Positions 11,258 to 24,247 of a stretch of 64,000 bases of DNA are shown here, piece after piece. Position numbers and translations under genes: made by a program. Each line of letters opens with the position of its first letter. The first letter of the stretch is position 1. Source of the stretch: Calliopsis andreniformis (Eukaryota; Arthropoda; Insecta; Hymenoptera; Andrenidae); NCBI RefSeq assembly GCF_051401765.1, contig NW_027480599.1, positions 372,001 through 436,000 of the forward strand. Reading direction: 5' to 3'. The notes below the pieces were generated by a model. It was not told where the DNA came from. It made no database searches and worked only from the letters and a program-made list of their open reading frames with translations.

Positions 11258-12955
11258 CCCAATCCTCTATCTTCAATCTTCAATCCTCAATCCTCAATTT
11301 TCAATCCTCAATACTCAATCTTCAATCCTCAATGCTCAATCCTCAATCCTCAACCCTCAATCCTCAAACCTCAATCCTCAACCATCAGACCCCGTCCTCA
11401 ATCCTCAAACATGAATCCTCAATCCTCAATATTCAATCATCAATACTCAATATTCATCCTCAGTCCTCAATCCTCAATCCTCAATCCTCAATCCTCAATC
11501 CTCAACCTTCAATCCTCAATACTCAAACTGCAATCCTCAATCCCTAGTCCTCACTCCTCAGTCCCCATTCTTCAATCCTCAATACCGAATCCTCAATCTT
11601 CAATCCTCAATCCTCAATCCTCAATTCGCAATCCTCAATCCTCTATCCACAGACTTCAAACATCAATACTCAACCCTCAGTCCTCGTCCTCAATCCACAA
11701 CCCTCAATCCTCAATTCTCAGTCCTCAGTCCTCAATCTTCAATCCTCAATACTCAATCTTCAATCTTCAATCCGCAATCCTCAATCCTCAATCCTCAATC
11801 CTCAATCCTCAATCCTCATACTTCAATCCTCAATACCCAATCCTCAATCTTAAATCCTCAATCCTCAATCCTCAATTCTCAATCCTCAATCCTCAGTCCT
11901 CAGTCCTCAAACCTCAATCCTCAACCCCCAGCCCTCATCCTCAATCCTCAATCATCAAGCCTCAATCCTCAATCTTCAATCCTCAATCTTCAATCCTCAA
12001 TCCTCAATCCTCAATACTCAATCTTCAATCCTTAATACTGAATCTTCAATCCTCAATTCTCAATCCTCAATCCTCAATCCTCAATCCTCAATCTTCAATC
12101 ATTAATATTCAATCTTCAATCCTCAATCCTCAATCCTCAATCCTCCACCATCAATCCTCAATGTTCAATCCTCAACACCCAATCCTCAGTCTTCAATCCT
12201 CAATCCTCAATCCTCAATCCTCAATCCTCAATACTCAGTCCACAAACCTCAATCTTCAATCCTCAATACTCAGTCTTCAATCCTCAATCCTCAATCCTCA
12301 ATACTCAATCTTCAATCCTTAATACTGAATCTTCAATCCTCAACCCTCAATCCTCAATCCTCAATCCTCATTCTTCAATCCTCAACACCCAATACTCAAT
12401 CATCAATCCTCAATGTTCAATCCGCAATACCCAATCCTCAATCTTCAATCCTCAACCCTCAATCCTCAATCCTCAATCCTCAATCCTCCGTCTTCAATCC
12501 TCAATACTCAATCTTCAATCCTCAATCCTCAATCCTCAATCCTCAATCCTCAATCCACATTCTTCAATCCTCAACACCCAATCCTCAATCTTCAACCCTC
12601 AATCCTCAGTCCTCAATTCTCAATCCTCAATCCTCAATCCTCAGACCTCAAACATCAATACTCAACCCTCAGTCCTCGTCCTCAATTAACAACCCTTAAT
12701 CCTCGATCCTCAATCTTCAATCATCAATATTCAATCTTCAATCCTGAATCCTCAATTCTCAATACTCAATCCACAATCCTCAATGTTCAATCCTCAACAC
12801 CCAAACATCAATCTTCAATCCTCAATCCTCAACCCTCAATCCTCAATCCTCAATCCTCAATCCTCAGTCCTCAAACCTCAATCCTGAATCCTCAGTCTTC
12901 AGCCCTCAGTCCTCAACAATCAGTTGTCAATCCTCAAGCCTCAACAGAATATCCT

Positions 12956-13052
12956 CAATTCACAGGTTTCAATACTCAATGCTCAACCTGAAGTCTTCAA
13001 ATCTCTGTCCACAAACATCAATTCTCATCACTCAACCCTCAACACTCAGTCC
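12956..13052 (+). repeat. Cassette A, tandem-duplicate partner of 8561
   Basis: It has the CAACAGAATATCC lead-in and CTGTCCAC, as in the copy at 8561. Confidence 0.9.
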
Positions 13053-13864
13053 CCAATCCTCAATCTTCAATCGTCAATCCTCAATCGTCAATCCTCAATC
13101 CTCAATCTTCAGTCCTCAATATTCAATCTTCAATCCTCAATCCTCAATCCTCGGTCCTCAATCCTCAATCGTCAATCTCCAATCCTGAGTACTCAATCTT
13201 CAAACCTCAATCCTCAATCCTCAATCCTCAATCCTCAATCCTCATTCTTCAATACACAATACCCAATCCTCAATCTTCAATCCTCAATCCTCAATCCTCG
13301 ATCCTCAATCCTCAATCCTCAAACCTCAATCTTCAATCCTCAATACTCAATCTTCAATCCTCAGTCCTCAATCCTCGGTCCTCAATACTCAATAGTCAAT
13401 CTCCAATCCTGAATACTCAATCTTCAATTCTCAATCCTCAATCCTCAATCCTCAATCCTCAGTCCTCATTCTTCAATCCTCAATACCCAATCCTCAATCT
13501 TCAGTCCTCAATCCTCAATCCTCAATTCTCAACCCTCAATCCTCAGTCCTCAGTCCTCAAACCTCAATCCTCAAACCTCAGCCCGTACCATCAATCCTCA
13601 GTCTTCAATCCTCAATCCTCAATCCTCAATCCTCAATCCTCAATCCTCAATCCTCAATCCTCATTCTTCAATCCTCAATACCCAATCCTCAATCTTCAAT
13701 CCTCAATCCTCAATCCTCAATCCTCAATCCTCATTCTTCAATCCTCAATACCCAATCCTCAGTCCTCAAACCTCAATCCTGAATCCTCAAACCTGAATCC
13801 TCAGTCTTCAGCCCTCAGTCCTCAACAATCAGTTGTCAATCCTCAATCCTCAATAGTATATCCT

Positions 13865-13959
13865 CAATTCACAGGTTTCAATACTCAATACTCAAAATGA
13901 AATCTTCAAATCTCTATCCACAAACATCAATTCTCATCACTCAACCCTCAACACTCAGT
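13865..13959 (+). repeat. Cassette A, tandem-duplicate partner of 9470
   Basis: It has the AATAGTATATCC lead-in and AAAATGAAATC centre. It lies about 50 bp before the right end of the 4395 bp duplicate. Confidence 0.9.
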
Positions 13960-14412
13960 CCCCAATCCTCAATTTTCAATCCTCAATCCTCAATTCTCAA
14001 TCCTCAATCCTCAGTCCTCAGTCCTCAAACCTCAATCCTCAGCCCCCAGCCCTCATCCTCAATCCTCAATCATCAATCCTCAATCCTCAATCTTCAATCC
14101 TCAATACTCAATCTTCAATCCTCAATCCTCAGTCCACAATCTTCAATCCTCAAAGTTCAATCCTCAATCCTCAATCCTCAGCCCTCAATCCTTAAATCCT
14201 CAATCCTCAAACCTCAATCCTCGACCGTCAGTCCTCGTCCTCAAACCTCAACCCCCAATCCTCAATTCTCAATCTTCAATCATCAATACTCTATCTTCAA
14301 ACCTCAATCCTCAATCTTCAATCCTCAATATTCAACGCACAAACCTCAACCATCAATCCACAACCATCAATCCTCAATACTCAACCATCAATCCTCAATT
14401 CTCAATACTCAA

Positions 14413-14540
14413 TAGAATATCCTGAATACTCATGATTCAATACTCAATCCTCAATATTCAATAATCAAATCGCAATCCTCAAACATCAACTCTCAACACT
14501 CAATCCTCAATACTCTGTCCACTCTCTTCAATCCTCCGCC
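14413..14540 (+). repeat. Cassette D
   Basis: A typical D copy: TAGAATATCCTGAATACTCA, TTCAATAATCAAATCGC, a CATCAACTCTCAACAC stretch and CTCTGTCCAC. It follows directly after the 4395 bp duplication and ends CTCCGCCCTC where most copies have CTCCACCCTC or CTCCATCCTC. Confidence 0.87.
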
Positions 14541-15849
14541 CTCAATCTTCAATCCTCAAGCGTCAATCCTCAATCCTCAATCCTCAATCCCTAATTCTCA
14601 ACCCTCAATCCTCAGTCCTCAAACCTCAATCCGGAATCTTCAATCCTGAATACTCAATCTTCAGCCGTCAGTCCTCAACAATCAATTGTCAATCCTCAAT
14701 CCTCAATATTCAATCCTCAATCCTCAATCCGCAATCCTCAATCCTCAATCTTCAATCCTCAATACTCAATCTTCAATCCTCAACCTTCAATCCTCAATCC
14801 TCAATCCTCAATCCTCAATCATCAATCTTCAATCCTCAGACCTCAAACAGCAATACTCGACCGTCAGGCCTCGTCCTCAATCCACAACCATCAATACTCA
14901 ATCCTCAATCTTCAATCATCAATACTCAATCTTCAATCCTCAATCCTCAATCCTCGGTCCTCAATCCTCAATCGTCAATCTCCAATCCTGAGTACTCAAT
15001 CTTCAATCCTCAATCCTCAATCCTCAATCCTCTATCCTCAATCCTCATACTTCAATCCTCAATACCCAATCCTCAATTCTCAATCCTCAATCCTCAATCC
15101 TCAGACCTCAATCAGCAATACTCAACCCTCAGTCCTCGTCCTCAATCCACAACCATCAATACTCAATCCTCAATCTTCAATCATCAATATTCAATCTTCA
15201 GTGCTCAATCCTCAATCCTCAATCCTCAATTCTCAACACTCAATGTTCAATCCGCAGTACCCAATCCTCAATCTTCAATCCTCGATCCTCAATCCTCAAT
15301 CCCCAATCCTCAACCTTCAAGCCTCAATACTAAATCTTCAATCCTCAATCCTCAATCCTCAATCCTCAATCCTCAATCCTCAATCCTCAGTCTTCAATCC
15401 TCAATCCTCAATCCTCAATCCTCAATCCTCAATCCTCAATCTTCAATCCTCAATACTCAGTCTTCAGTCCTCAATCCTCAATCCTCGATCCTCAATCCTC
15501 ATTCCTCAAACCTCAATCTTCAATCCTCAATACTCAATCTTCAATCCTCAGTCCTCAATCCTCGGTCCTCAATACTCAATAGTCAATCTCCAATCCTGAA
15601 TACTCAATCCTCAGTCCTCAATCCTCAATCCTCAATCCTCAATCCTCTTTCTTCAATCCTCAATACCCAATCCTCAATCTTCAATCCTCAATCCTCAATC
15701 CTCAATCCTCAATCCTCATTCTTCAATCCTCATTACCCAATCCTCAGTCCTCAAACCTGAATCCTGAATCCTCAAACCTGAATCCTCAGTCTTCAGCCCT
15801 CAGTCCTCAACAATCAGTTGTCAATCCTCAATCCTCAATAGTATATCCT

Positions 15850-15945
15850 CAATTCACAGGTTTCAATACTCAATACTCAAAATGAAATCTTCAAATCTCT
15901 ATCCACAAACATCAATTCTCATCACTCAACCCTCAACACTCAGTC
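15850..15945 (+). repeat. Cassette A (AAAATGAAATC sub-type)
   Basis: This is a further copy of the 9470 sub-type outside the 4395 bp duplication. It is followed within 380 bp by a different A sub-type at 16228. Confidence 0.87.
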
Positions 15946-16227
15946 CCCAATCCTCAATTTTCAATCCTCAATCCTCAATCCTCAATCCTCAATCCTCAAT
16001 CTTCAATCCTCAATCCTCAATCCTCAATGCCCAGCCCTCAATCTTCAATCCTCAATCCTCAATCCTCAATCCTCAATCCTCAATCTTCAATCCTCAATAC
16101 TCAATCTCCAATCCTCAATTCTCAGTCCTCAAACCTTAATCCTGAATCCTCAATCCTGAATCCTCAATCTTCAGCCCTCAGTCCTCAACAGTCAGTTGTC
16201 AATCCTCAATCCTCAATGGAATATCAT

Positions 16228-16323
16228 CAATTCACAGTTTTCAATACTCAATACTCAATCTGAAATCTTCAAATCTCTATCCACAAACATCAATTCTCAT
16301 CACTCAACACTCAACACTCCGTC
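16228..16323 (+). repeat. Cassette A (ATGGAATATC / ATCTGAAATC sub-type)
   Basis: The lead-in is ATGGAATATCATC, the centre ATCTGAAATC, and the tail has two TCAACAC units and CTCCGTCCC. Copies at 24152 and 43738 are the same sub-type. Confidence 0.87.
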
Positions 16324-16376
16324 CCCAATCCTCAATCTTCAATCCTCAATCCTCAATTCTCATTCTTCAATACTCA

Positions 16377-17480
16377 ATGCCCAGCCCTCAATCTTCAATC
16401 CTCAATCCTCAATCCTCAATTCTCAATCCTCAATCCTCAATCATCAATACTCAATCTTCAATCCTCAATCCTCAATCCTCAATCCTCAATGCTCAATCCT
16501 CAATCCTCAATCCTCAACCCTCAATCCTCAATCCTCAATACTCAATCTGCAATCCTCAATCCACAATCCTCAATCCTCAATCCTCATTCTTCAATACTCA
16601 ATGCCCAGCCCTCAATCTTCAATCCTCAATCCTCAATCCTCAATTCTCAATCCTCAATCCTCAATCATCAATCCTCAATCCTCAATCCTCAATACTCAAT
16701 CCTCAATCTTCAATCCTCAATCCTCAATCCTCAATTCTCAATCCTCAATCCTCAGTCCTCAGTCCTCAAACCTCAATCCTCAACCCCCAGGCCTCATCCT
16801 CAATCATCAATGCTCAATCCTCAATCTTCAATCCTCAATACTCAATCTTCAATCCTCAATCCTCAGTCCACAATCTTCAATCCTCAAAGTTCAATCCTCA
16901 ATCCTCAATCCTCAGCCCTCAATCCTTAAATCCTCAATCCACAACCATCAATCCTCAATCCTCAATTCTCAATCCTCAATACTGAATCCTCAAACCTCAA
17001 TCCTCAATCCTCAAACCTCAATCCTCATTCTTCAATCCCCAATACCCAATCCTCAATCTTCAATCCTCAATCCTCAATCCTCAATTCTCAATCCACAATC
17101 CTCAATCCTCGGACCTCAAACATCAATCCTCAAACCTCAGTCCTCAACCGTCAGTCCCCGTCCTCAATCCTCAAACATGAATCCTCAATCCTCAATATTC
17201 AATCATCAATACACAATCTTTAATCCTCAATACTCAATCCTAAATCCTCATTCCTCAATCCTCAATATTCAACGCACAACCCTCAACCATCAATCCTCAA
17301 TACTCAACCATCAATCTTCAATTCTCAATACTCAATAGAATATCCTGAATTCTCATGATTCAATACTCAATCCTCAATATTCAATAATCAAATCGCAATC
17401 CTCAAACATCAACTCTCAACACTCAATCCTCAATACTCTGTCCACTCGCTTCAATCCTCCACCCTCAATCTTCAATCCTC
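16377..17480 (+). repeat. Block with AATGCCCAGCCC markers, first copy
   Basis: Marked by CAATGCCCAGCCC, CCCCCAGGCC and the AACATGAATCC stretch. The relative at 18700-19620 lies at offsets of 2221-2228 bp. The same marker phrases recur at 24300-25150 and 43887-44740. Confidence 0.8.
17336..17460 (+). repeat. Cassette D
   Basis: A full D copy ending GTCCACTCGCTTC. The shortened copy at 19529 shares the CTCGCTTC ending and is its internally deleted relative. Confidence 0.87.
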
Positions 17481-18095
17481 AAACGTCAATCCTCAACCCT
17501 CAATCCTCAATCCCCAATCCTCAACCCTCAATCCTCAGTCCTCAATCCTCAATCCGGAATCCTCAATCCTGAATACTCAATCTTCAGCCGTCAGTCCTCA
17601 ACAATCAATTGTCAATCCTCAATCCTCAATATTCAATCCTCAATCCTCAATCCGCAATCCTCAATACTCAATCTTCCATCCTCAATACTCAATCTTCAAT
17701 CCTCAATCTTCAATCCTCAATCCTCAATCCTCAATCCTCAATCACCAATCTTCAATCCTCAGACCTCAAACAGCAATACTCGACCGTCAGGCCTCGTCCT
17801 CAATCCACAACCATCAATACTCAATCCTCAATCTTCAATCATCAATACTCAATCTTCAATCCTCAATCCTCAATCCTCGGTCCTCAATCATCAATCGTCA
17901 ATCTCCAATCCTGAATACTCAATCTTCAATCCTCAATCCTCAATCCTCAATCCTCTATCCTCAATCCTCATACTTCAATCCTCAATACCCAATCCGCAAT
18001 CTTCAATCCTCAATCCTCAATCCTCAATCCTCAATCCTCAGTCCTCAGTCCTCAAACCTCAATCCTCAACCCCCAGCCCTCATCCTCAATCCTCA

Positions 18096-18360
18096 ATCAT
18101 CAATCCTCAATCCTCAATCTTCAATCCTCAATACTCAATCTTCAATCCTCAATCCTCAGTCCACAATCTTCAATCCTCAAAGCTCAATCCTCAATCCTCA
18201 ATCCTCAGCCCTCAATCCTCTATCCTCAATCCTCAAACCTCAATCCTCAACCGTCAGTCCTCGTCCTCAAACCTCAACTCCCAATCCTCAATCCTCAATC
18301 TCCAATCATCAATACTCTATCTTCAATCCTCAATCCTCAATCCTCAATCCTCAATCCTCA
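18096..18360 (+). repeat. 265 bp tandem duplication, left copy
   Basis: The unit contains CAATCATC, the TCAAAGC unit, CTCTATCC and one six-base TCGTCC unit. 265 equals 38 x 7 minus 1. It has CTCCAATC where the right copy has CTTCAATC, near 18300. Confidence 0.88.
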
Positions 18361-18625
18361 ATCATCAATCCTCAATCCTCAATCTTCAATCCTCAATACT
18401 CAATCTTCAATCCTCAATCCTCAGTCCACAATCTTCAATCCTCAAAGCTCAATCCTCAATCCTCAATCCTCAGCCCTCAATCCTCTATCCTCAATCCTCA
18501 AACCTCAATCCTCAACCGTCAGTCCTCGTCCTCAAACCTCAACTCCCAATCCTCAATCCTCAATCTTCAATCATCAATACTCTATCTTCAATCCTCAATC
18601 CTCAATCCTCAATCCTCAATCCTCA
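18361..18625 (+). repeat. 265 bp tandem duplication, right copy
   Basis: This is an immediate direct repeat of the preceding 265 bp with the same order of rare units. It passes into a long pure heptamer run at its right end. Confidence 0.88.
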
Positions 18626-18655
18626 ATCCTCAATCCTCAATCCTCAATCCTCAAT
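18588..18655 (+). repeat. Long uninterrupted heptamer run (about nine units)
   Basis: The run of consecutive exact TCAATCC units begins inside the second copy of the 265 bp tandem duplication and continues past its right edge. It ends at a TCAATCT unit. Confidence 0.8.
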
Positions 18656-18699
18656 CTTCAATCATCAGTACTCAATCTTCAATCCTCAATCCTCAATCC

Positions 18700-19620
18700 T
18701 CAATCCTCAATGCTCAATCCTCAATCCTCAATCCTCAACCCTCAATCCTCAATCCTTAATACTCAATCTGCAATCCTCAATCCACAATCCTCAATCCTCA
18801 ATCCTCATTCTTCAATACTCAATGCCCAGCCCTCAATCTTCAATCCTCAATCCTCAATCCTCAATTCTCAATCCTCAATCCTCAATCATCAATCCTCAAT
18901 CCTCAATCCTCAATACTCAATCCTCAATCTTCAATCCTCAATCCTCAATCCTCAATTCTCAATCCTCAATCCTCAGTCCTCAGTCCTCAAACCTCAATCC
19001 TCAACCCCCAGGCCTCATCCTCAATCCTCAATCATCAATGCTCAATCCTCAATCTTCAATCCTCAATACTCAATCTTCAATCCTCAATCCTCAGTCCACA
19101 ATCTTCAATCCTCAAAGTTCAATCCTCAATCCTCAATCCTCAGCCCTCAATCCTTAAATCCTCAATCCACAACCATCAATCCTCAATCCTCAATTCTCAA
19201 TCCTCAATACTGAATCCTCAAACCTCAATCCTCAATCCTCAAACCTCAATCCTCATTCTTCAATCCCCAATACGCAATCCTCAATCTTCAATCCTCAATC
19301 CTCAATCCTCAATTCTCAATCCACAATCCTCAATCCTCGGACCTCAAACATCAATCCTCAAACCTCAGTCCTCAACCGTCAGTCCCCGTCCTCAATCCTC
19401 AAACATGAATCCTCAATCCTCAATATTCAATCATCAATACACAATCTTTAATCCTCAATACTCAATCCTAAATCCTCAATCCTCAATCCTCAATATTCAA
19501 CGCACAACCCTCAACCATCAATCCTCAATACTCAACCATCAATCCTCAACACTCAATCCTCAATACTCTGTCCACTCGCTTCAATCCTCCACCCTCAATC
19601 TTCAATCCTCAAACGTCAAT
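18700..19620 (+). repeat. Block with AATGCCCAGCCC markers, second copy
   Basis: It matches the 16.4 kb block but ends in the D cassette carrying the 97 bp deletion. It has ATACGCAATCC at about 19270 where the first copy has ATACCCAATCC. Confidence 0.8.
19529..19580 (+). repeat. Cassette D remnant with 97 bp internal deletion
   Basis: The left flank (CAACGCACAACCC, two CAACCATC units) and the right end (CTCTGTCCACTCGCTTC) match the copy at 17336. The TAGAATATCC-to-CATCAACTC centre is gone. The offset to the intact copy changes from 2228 to 2131 bp across the junction near 19545, which gives 97 bp lost, with CTCAA-type homology at the breakpoint. Confidence 0.82.
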
Positions 19621-20577
19621 CCTCAACCCTGAATCCTCAATCCTCAATCCTCAATCCTCAATCCTCAATCCTCAATCCTCAATCCTCAATCCTCAATCTT
19701 CAATCCTCAATACTCAATCTTCAATCCTCAGTCCTCAATCCTCAATCCTCAATCCTCAATCCTCAATCTTCAATCCTCAATACTCAATCTTCAATCCTCA
19801 GTCCTCAATCCTCAATCCTCAATGCTCAATCCTCAATCCACAATCCTCAACCCTCAATCATCATTCTTCAATCCTCAACACCCAATCCTCAATCCTCAAT
19901 CTTCAATCCTCAATACTCAATCTTCAATCCTCAATCCTCAATCCTCGATCCTCAATCCTCAATCCTCAAACCTCAATCTTCAATCCTCAAAACTCAATCT
20001 TCAATCCTCAGCCCTCAATCCACGGTCCTCAATACTCAATCGTCAATCTCCAATCCTGAATACCCAATCTTCAATTCTCAATCCTCAATCCTCAATCCTC
20101 AATCCTCAATCCTCATTCTTCAATCCTCAATACCCAATCCTCAATCTTCAATCCTCAATCCTCAATCCTCAATTCTCAACCCTCAATCCTCAGTCCTCAA
20201 TTCTCAACCCTCAATCCTCAATCTTCAATCCTCAATCCTCAATTCTCAATCCTCAATCATCAACCTTCAATCCTCAGACCTCAAACAGCAATACTCGACC
20301 GTCAGGCCTCGTCCTCAATCCACAACCTTCAATACTCAATCCTCAATATTCAATCATCAATATTCAATCTTCAGTCCTCAATCCTCAATCCTCAATCCTC
20401 AGTCCTCAATCCTCAATGTTCAATGCGCATTACCCAATCCTCAGTCTTCAATCCTCAATCCTCAATCCTCAACCATCAATACTCAATCATCAATCCTCAA
20501 TCTTCAATACTCAATCCTCAACGCTCAATCCTCAATCCTCAATACTCAACCATCATTCCTCAATTCTCAATACTCAA

Positions 20578-20701
20578 TAGAATATCCTGAATTCTCAGGA
20601 TTCTATAGTCAAACCTCAATCCTCAACCCTCAGCCCTCATTCTCAATCCTCAATCCACAATCCTCAAACCTCAATCCTCATCCGTCAGTCCTCGTCCTCA
20701 A
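20578..20701 (+). repeat. Cassette E
   Basis: Partner of 3477 at 17101 bp with the same GGATTCTATAGTC. CTCATCCGTC replaces CTCAACCGTC. Confidence 0.85.
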
Positions 20702-20881
20702 TCCTCAACCCTCAATCCTCAATCCTCCCATCTTCAATCATCAATACTCAATCTTCAATCCTCAATCCTCAATCCTCAGTCCTCAAACATCAATCCTGAA
20801 TCCTCAATCCTGAATCCTCAATCTTCAGCCCAGTGTCCTCAACAATCAGTTGTCAATCCTCAATCCTCAATAGAATATCCT

Positions 20882-20976
20882 CAATTCACAGTTTTCAATG
20901 CTCAATACTCAATCTGCAATCTTCAGATCTCTATCCACAAACATCAATTCTTATCACTCAACCCTGAATACTCGGT
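20882..20976 (+). repeat. Cassette A (CAGATC sub-type)
   Basis: This is the partner of 3781 with TTTTCAATGC, CAGATC and TTATCAC. It differs in the tail, where CTCGGTACC replaces CTCAGTCCC. Confidence 0.87.
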
Positions 20977-21265
20977 ACCTAATCCTCAATCCTCAATCTT
21001 CAATCCTCAATCCTCAATCCTCAATCCTCAATCCTCGATCCTCAATCTTAATCTGCAATCCTCAATACTCAATCTTCAATCCTCAATCCTCAATCCTCAA
21101 TCCTCAATCCTCAATCCTCAATCCTCAATCCTCAATCCTCATTCCTCAATCCTCAATCCTCAGTCCTCAAACCTCAATCCTGAATCCCCGATCCTGAATC
21201 CACAATCCTCAGCCCTCTGTCCTCTACAATCAGTTGTCAATCCTCAATCCTCAATAGAATATCAT

Positions 21266-21361
21266 CAATTCACAGTTTTCATTACTCAATACTCAAACTG
21301 CAATCTTCAAATCTCTATCCACAAACATCAATTCTCATCACTCAACCCTCAACACTCAGTC
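21266..21361 (+). repeat. Cassette A (TTTTCATTAC sub-type)
   Basis: This is the partner of 4341 with TTTTCATTAC and AACTGCAATC. It lies 384 bp after the preceding cassette, whereas the equivalent gap in the first block is 560 bp. Confidence 0.87.
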
Positions 21362-24151
21362 CCGAATCCTCAATATTCAATCCTCAATCCTCAATCCTCA
21401 ATCCACAATCCTCAACGTTCAATCCTCAATACTCAATCTTCAATGCTCATTCCTCAATCCTCAATCCTCAATTCTCAATCCTCAATCGTCAATCTTCAAT
21501 CCTCAATACTCAATCTTCAATCCTCGATCCTCAATCCTCGGTCCTCAATCCTAAATCGTCAATCTCCAATCCTGAATACTCAATCTTCAATCCTCAATCC
21601 TCAATCCTCAATCCTCAATCCTCAATCCTCAATCCTCATACTTCAATCCACAATACCCAATCCTCAATCTTCAATCCTCAATCCTCAATCCTCAATTCTC
21701 AATCCTCAATCCTCAGTCCTCAGTCCTCAAACCTCAATCCTCAACCCTCAACCCCCAGCCCTCATCCTCAATCCACAATCATCAATCCTCAATCCTCAAT
21801 CTTCAATCCTCAATCTTCAATCCTCAATCCTCAATCCTCAATACTCAATCTTCAATCCTTAATACTGAATCTTCAATCCTCAATTCTCAATCCTCAATCC
21901 TCAATCCTCAATCCTCAATCCTCAATCTTCAATCATTAATATGCAATCTTCAATCCTCAATCCTCAATCCTCAATCCTCCACCATCAATCCTCAATGTTC
22001 AATCCTCAATACCCAATCCTCAGTCTTCAATCCTCAATCCTCAATCCTCAATACTCAATCCTCAATACTCAGTCCTCAATCCTCAATCTTCAATCCTCAA
22101 TACTCAATCTTCCATCCTCAATCCTCAATCCTCAATACTCAATCTTCAATCCTTAATACTGTATCTTCAATCCTCAATCCTCAATCCTCAATCCTCAATC
22201 CTCATTCTTCAATCCTCAACACCCAATCCTCAATCATCAATCCTCAATGTTCAATCCGCAATACCCAATCCTCAATCTTCAATCCTCAACCCTCAATCCC
22301 CAATCCTCAATCCTCAATCCTCCGTCTTCAATCCTCAATACTCAATCTTCAATCCTCAATCCTCAATCCTCAATCCTCAATCCTCAATCCACATTCTTCA
22401 ATCCTCAACACCCAATCCTCAATCTCCAACCCTCAATCCTCAGTCCTCAATTCTCAATCCTCAATCCTCAATCCTCAGACCTCAAACATCAATACTCAAC
22501 CCTCAGTCCTCGTCCTCAATTAACAACCCTTAATCCTCGATCCTCAATCTTCAATCCTCAATCCTCAATCCTCAATCCTCAATCTTCAATCCTTAATACT
22601 CTATCTTCAATCCTCGATCCTCAATCCTCGATCCTCAATCCTCAATCCTCAAACCTCAATCTTCAATCCTCAATACTCAATCTTCAATCCTCAATCCTCA
22701 ATCCTCGGTCCTCAATACTCAATCGTCAATCTCCAATCCTGAATACTCAATCTTCAATCCTCAATCCTCAATCCTCAATCCTCAATCCTCAATCTTCAAT
22801 CCTCAATACTCAATCTTCAATCCTCAGTCCTCAATCCTCGGTCCTCAATACTCAATAGTCAATCTCCAATCCTGAATACTCAATCTTCAATTCTCAATCC
22901 TCAATCCTCAATCCTCAATCCTCAATCCTCATTCTTCAATCCTCAATACCCAATCCTCAATCTTCAATCCTCAATCCTCAATCCTCAATTCTCAACCCTG
23001 AATCCTCAGTCCTCAGTCCTCAAACCTCAATCCTCAAACCTCAGCCCGTACCATCAATCCTCAGTCTTGAATCCTCAATCCTCAATCTTCAATCCTCAAT
23101 GCTCAATCCTCAATCTTCAATCCTCAATACTCAATCTCCAATCCTCAATCTTCAATCCTCAACCCACAAGGCGCACTACTCAACCCTCAGTCCTCGTCCT
23201 CAATCCACAACCATCAATACTCAATCCTCAATCTTCAATCATCAATATTCAATCTTCAGTGCTCAATCCTCAATCCTCAATCCTCAATTCTCAACACTCA
23301 ATGTTCAATCCGCAGTACCCAATCCTCAATCTTCAATCCTCAATCCTCAATCCTCAATCCCCAATCCTCAACCTTCAAGCCTCAATACTCAGTCTTCAAT
23401 CCTCAATCCTCAACCCTCAATCCTCAATCCTCATTCCTCAATCCTCAGTCTTCAATCCTCAATCCTCAATCCTCAATCCTCAATCCTCAATCCTCAATCT
23501 TCAATCCTCAATACTCAATCTTCAATCCTCAATACTCAATCCTCGATCCTCAATCCTCAATCCTCAAACCTCAATCTTCAATCCTCAATACTCAATCTTC
23601 AATCCTCAGTCCTCAATCCTCGGTCCTCAATACTCAATAGTCAATCTCCAATCCTGAATACTCAATCTTCAATTCTCAATACGCAATCCTCAATCCACAA
23701 TCCTCAATCCTCAATCTTCAATCCTCAATACTCAATCTTCAATCCTCAACCCTCAATCCTCGGTCCTCAATCCTCAATCGTCAATCTGCAATCCTGAATA
23801 CTCAATCTTCGATCCTCAATCCTCAATCCTCAATCCTCAATCCTCAATCCTCATTCTTCAATCCTCAATTCCTAATCCTCAATCTTGAATCCTCAATCCT
23901 CGGTCCTCAATTCTCAACCCTCAATCCTCAGTCCTCAGACCTCAAACCTCAATCCTCAAACCTCAGCCCTCATCCTCAATCCTCAATCCTCAATCCTCAA
24001 TCCTCTATCTTCAATCCTCAATACTCAATCTCCAATCCTCAATCCTCAGTCCTCAAACCTTAATCCTGAATCCTCAATCCTGAATCCTTAATCTTCAGCC
24101 CTCAGTCCTCAACAGTCAGTTGTCAATCCTCAATCCTCAATGGAATATCAT

Positions 24152-24247
24152 CAATTCACAGTTTTCAATACTCAATACTCAATCTGAAATCTTCAAATCT
24201 CTATCCACAAACATCAATTCTCATCACTCAACACTCAACACTCCGTC
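24152..24247 (+). repeat. Cassette A (ATCTGAAATC sub-type)
   Basis: It belongs to the 16228 sub-type and matches the copy at 43738 at an offset of 19586 bp. Confidence 0.87.

Larger units (their letters stand above)
9609..14003 (+). repeat. 4395 bp tandem duplication, right copy
   Basis: This is the adjacent direct copy. Similarity continues to 14013 and then stops at a clear A/G difference (9619/14014). The near-identity implies a very recent duplication, recent homogenisation, or an assembly error. The sequence alone cannot separate these. Confidence 0.93.
14004..20577 (+). repeat. Region: D-type blocks and A pairs
   Basis: This stretch has no gene. It holds D cassettes at 14413, 17336 and (deleted) 19529, and A cassettes at 15850 and 16228. 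It also has a block of about 1.1 kb seen at 16.4-17.5 kb and again at 18.6-19.6 kb (offset 2221-2228 bp). From 19640 to 20577 it is mostly plain heptamers with TCAATCT / TCAATAC phrases. Confidence 0.85.
20578..22552 (+). repeat. Dispersed block, second copy (partner 3477-5417)
   Basis: This is the related copy about 17.1 kb downstream. Around 21000-21060 it has CTCGATCC and CTTAATCTGC material that the first copy lacks. Confidence 0.82.
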
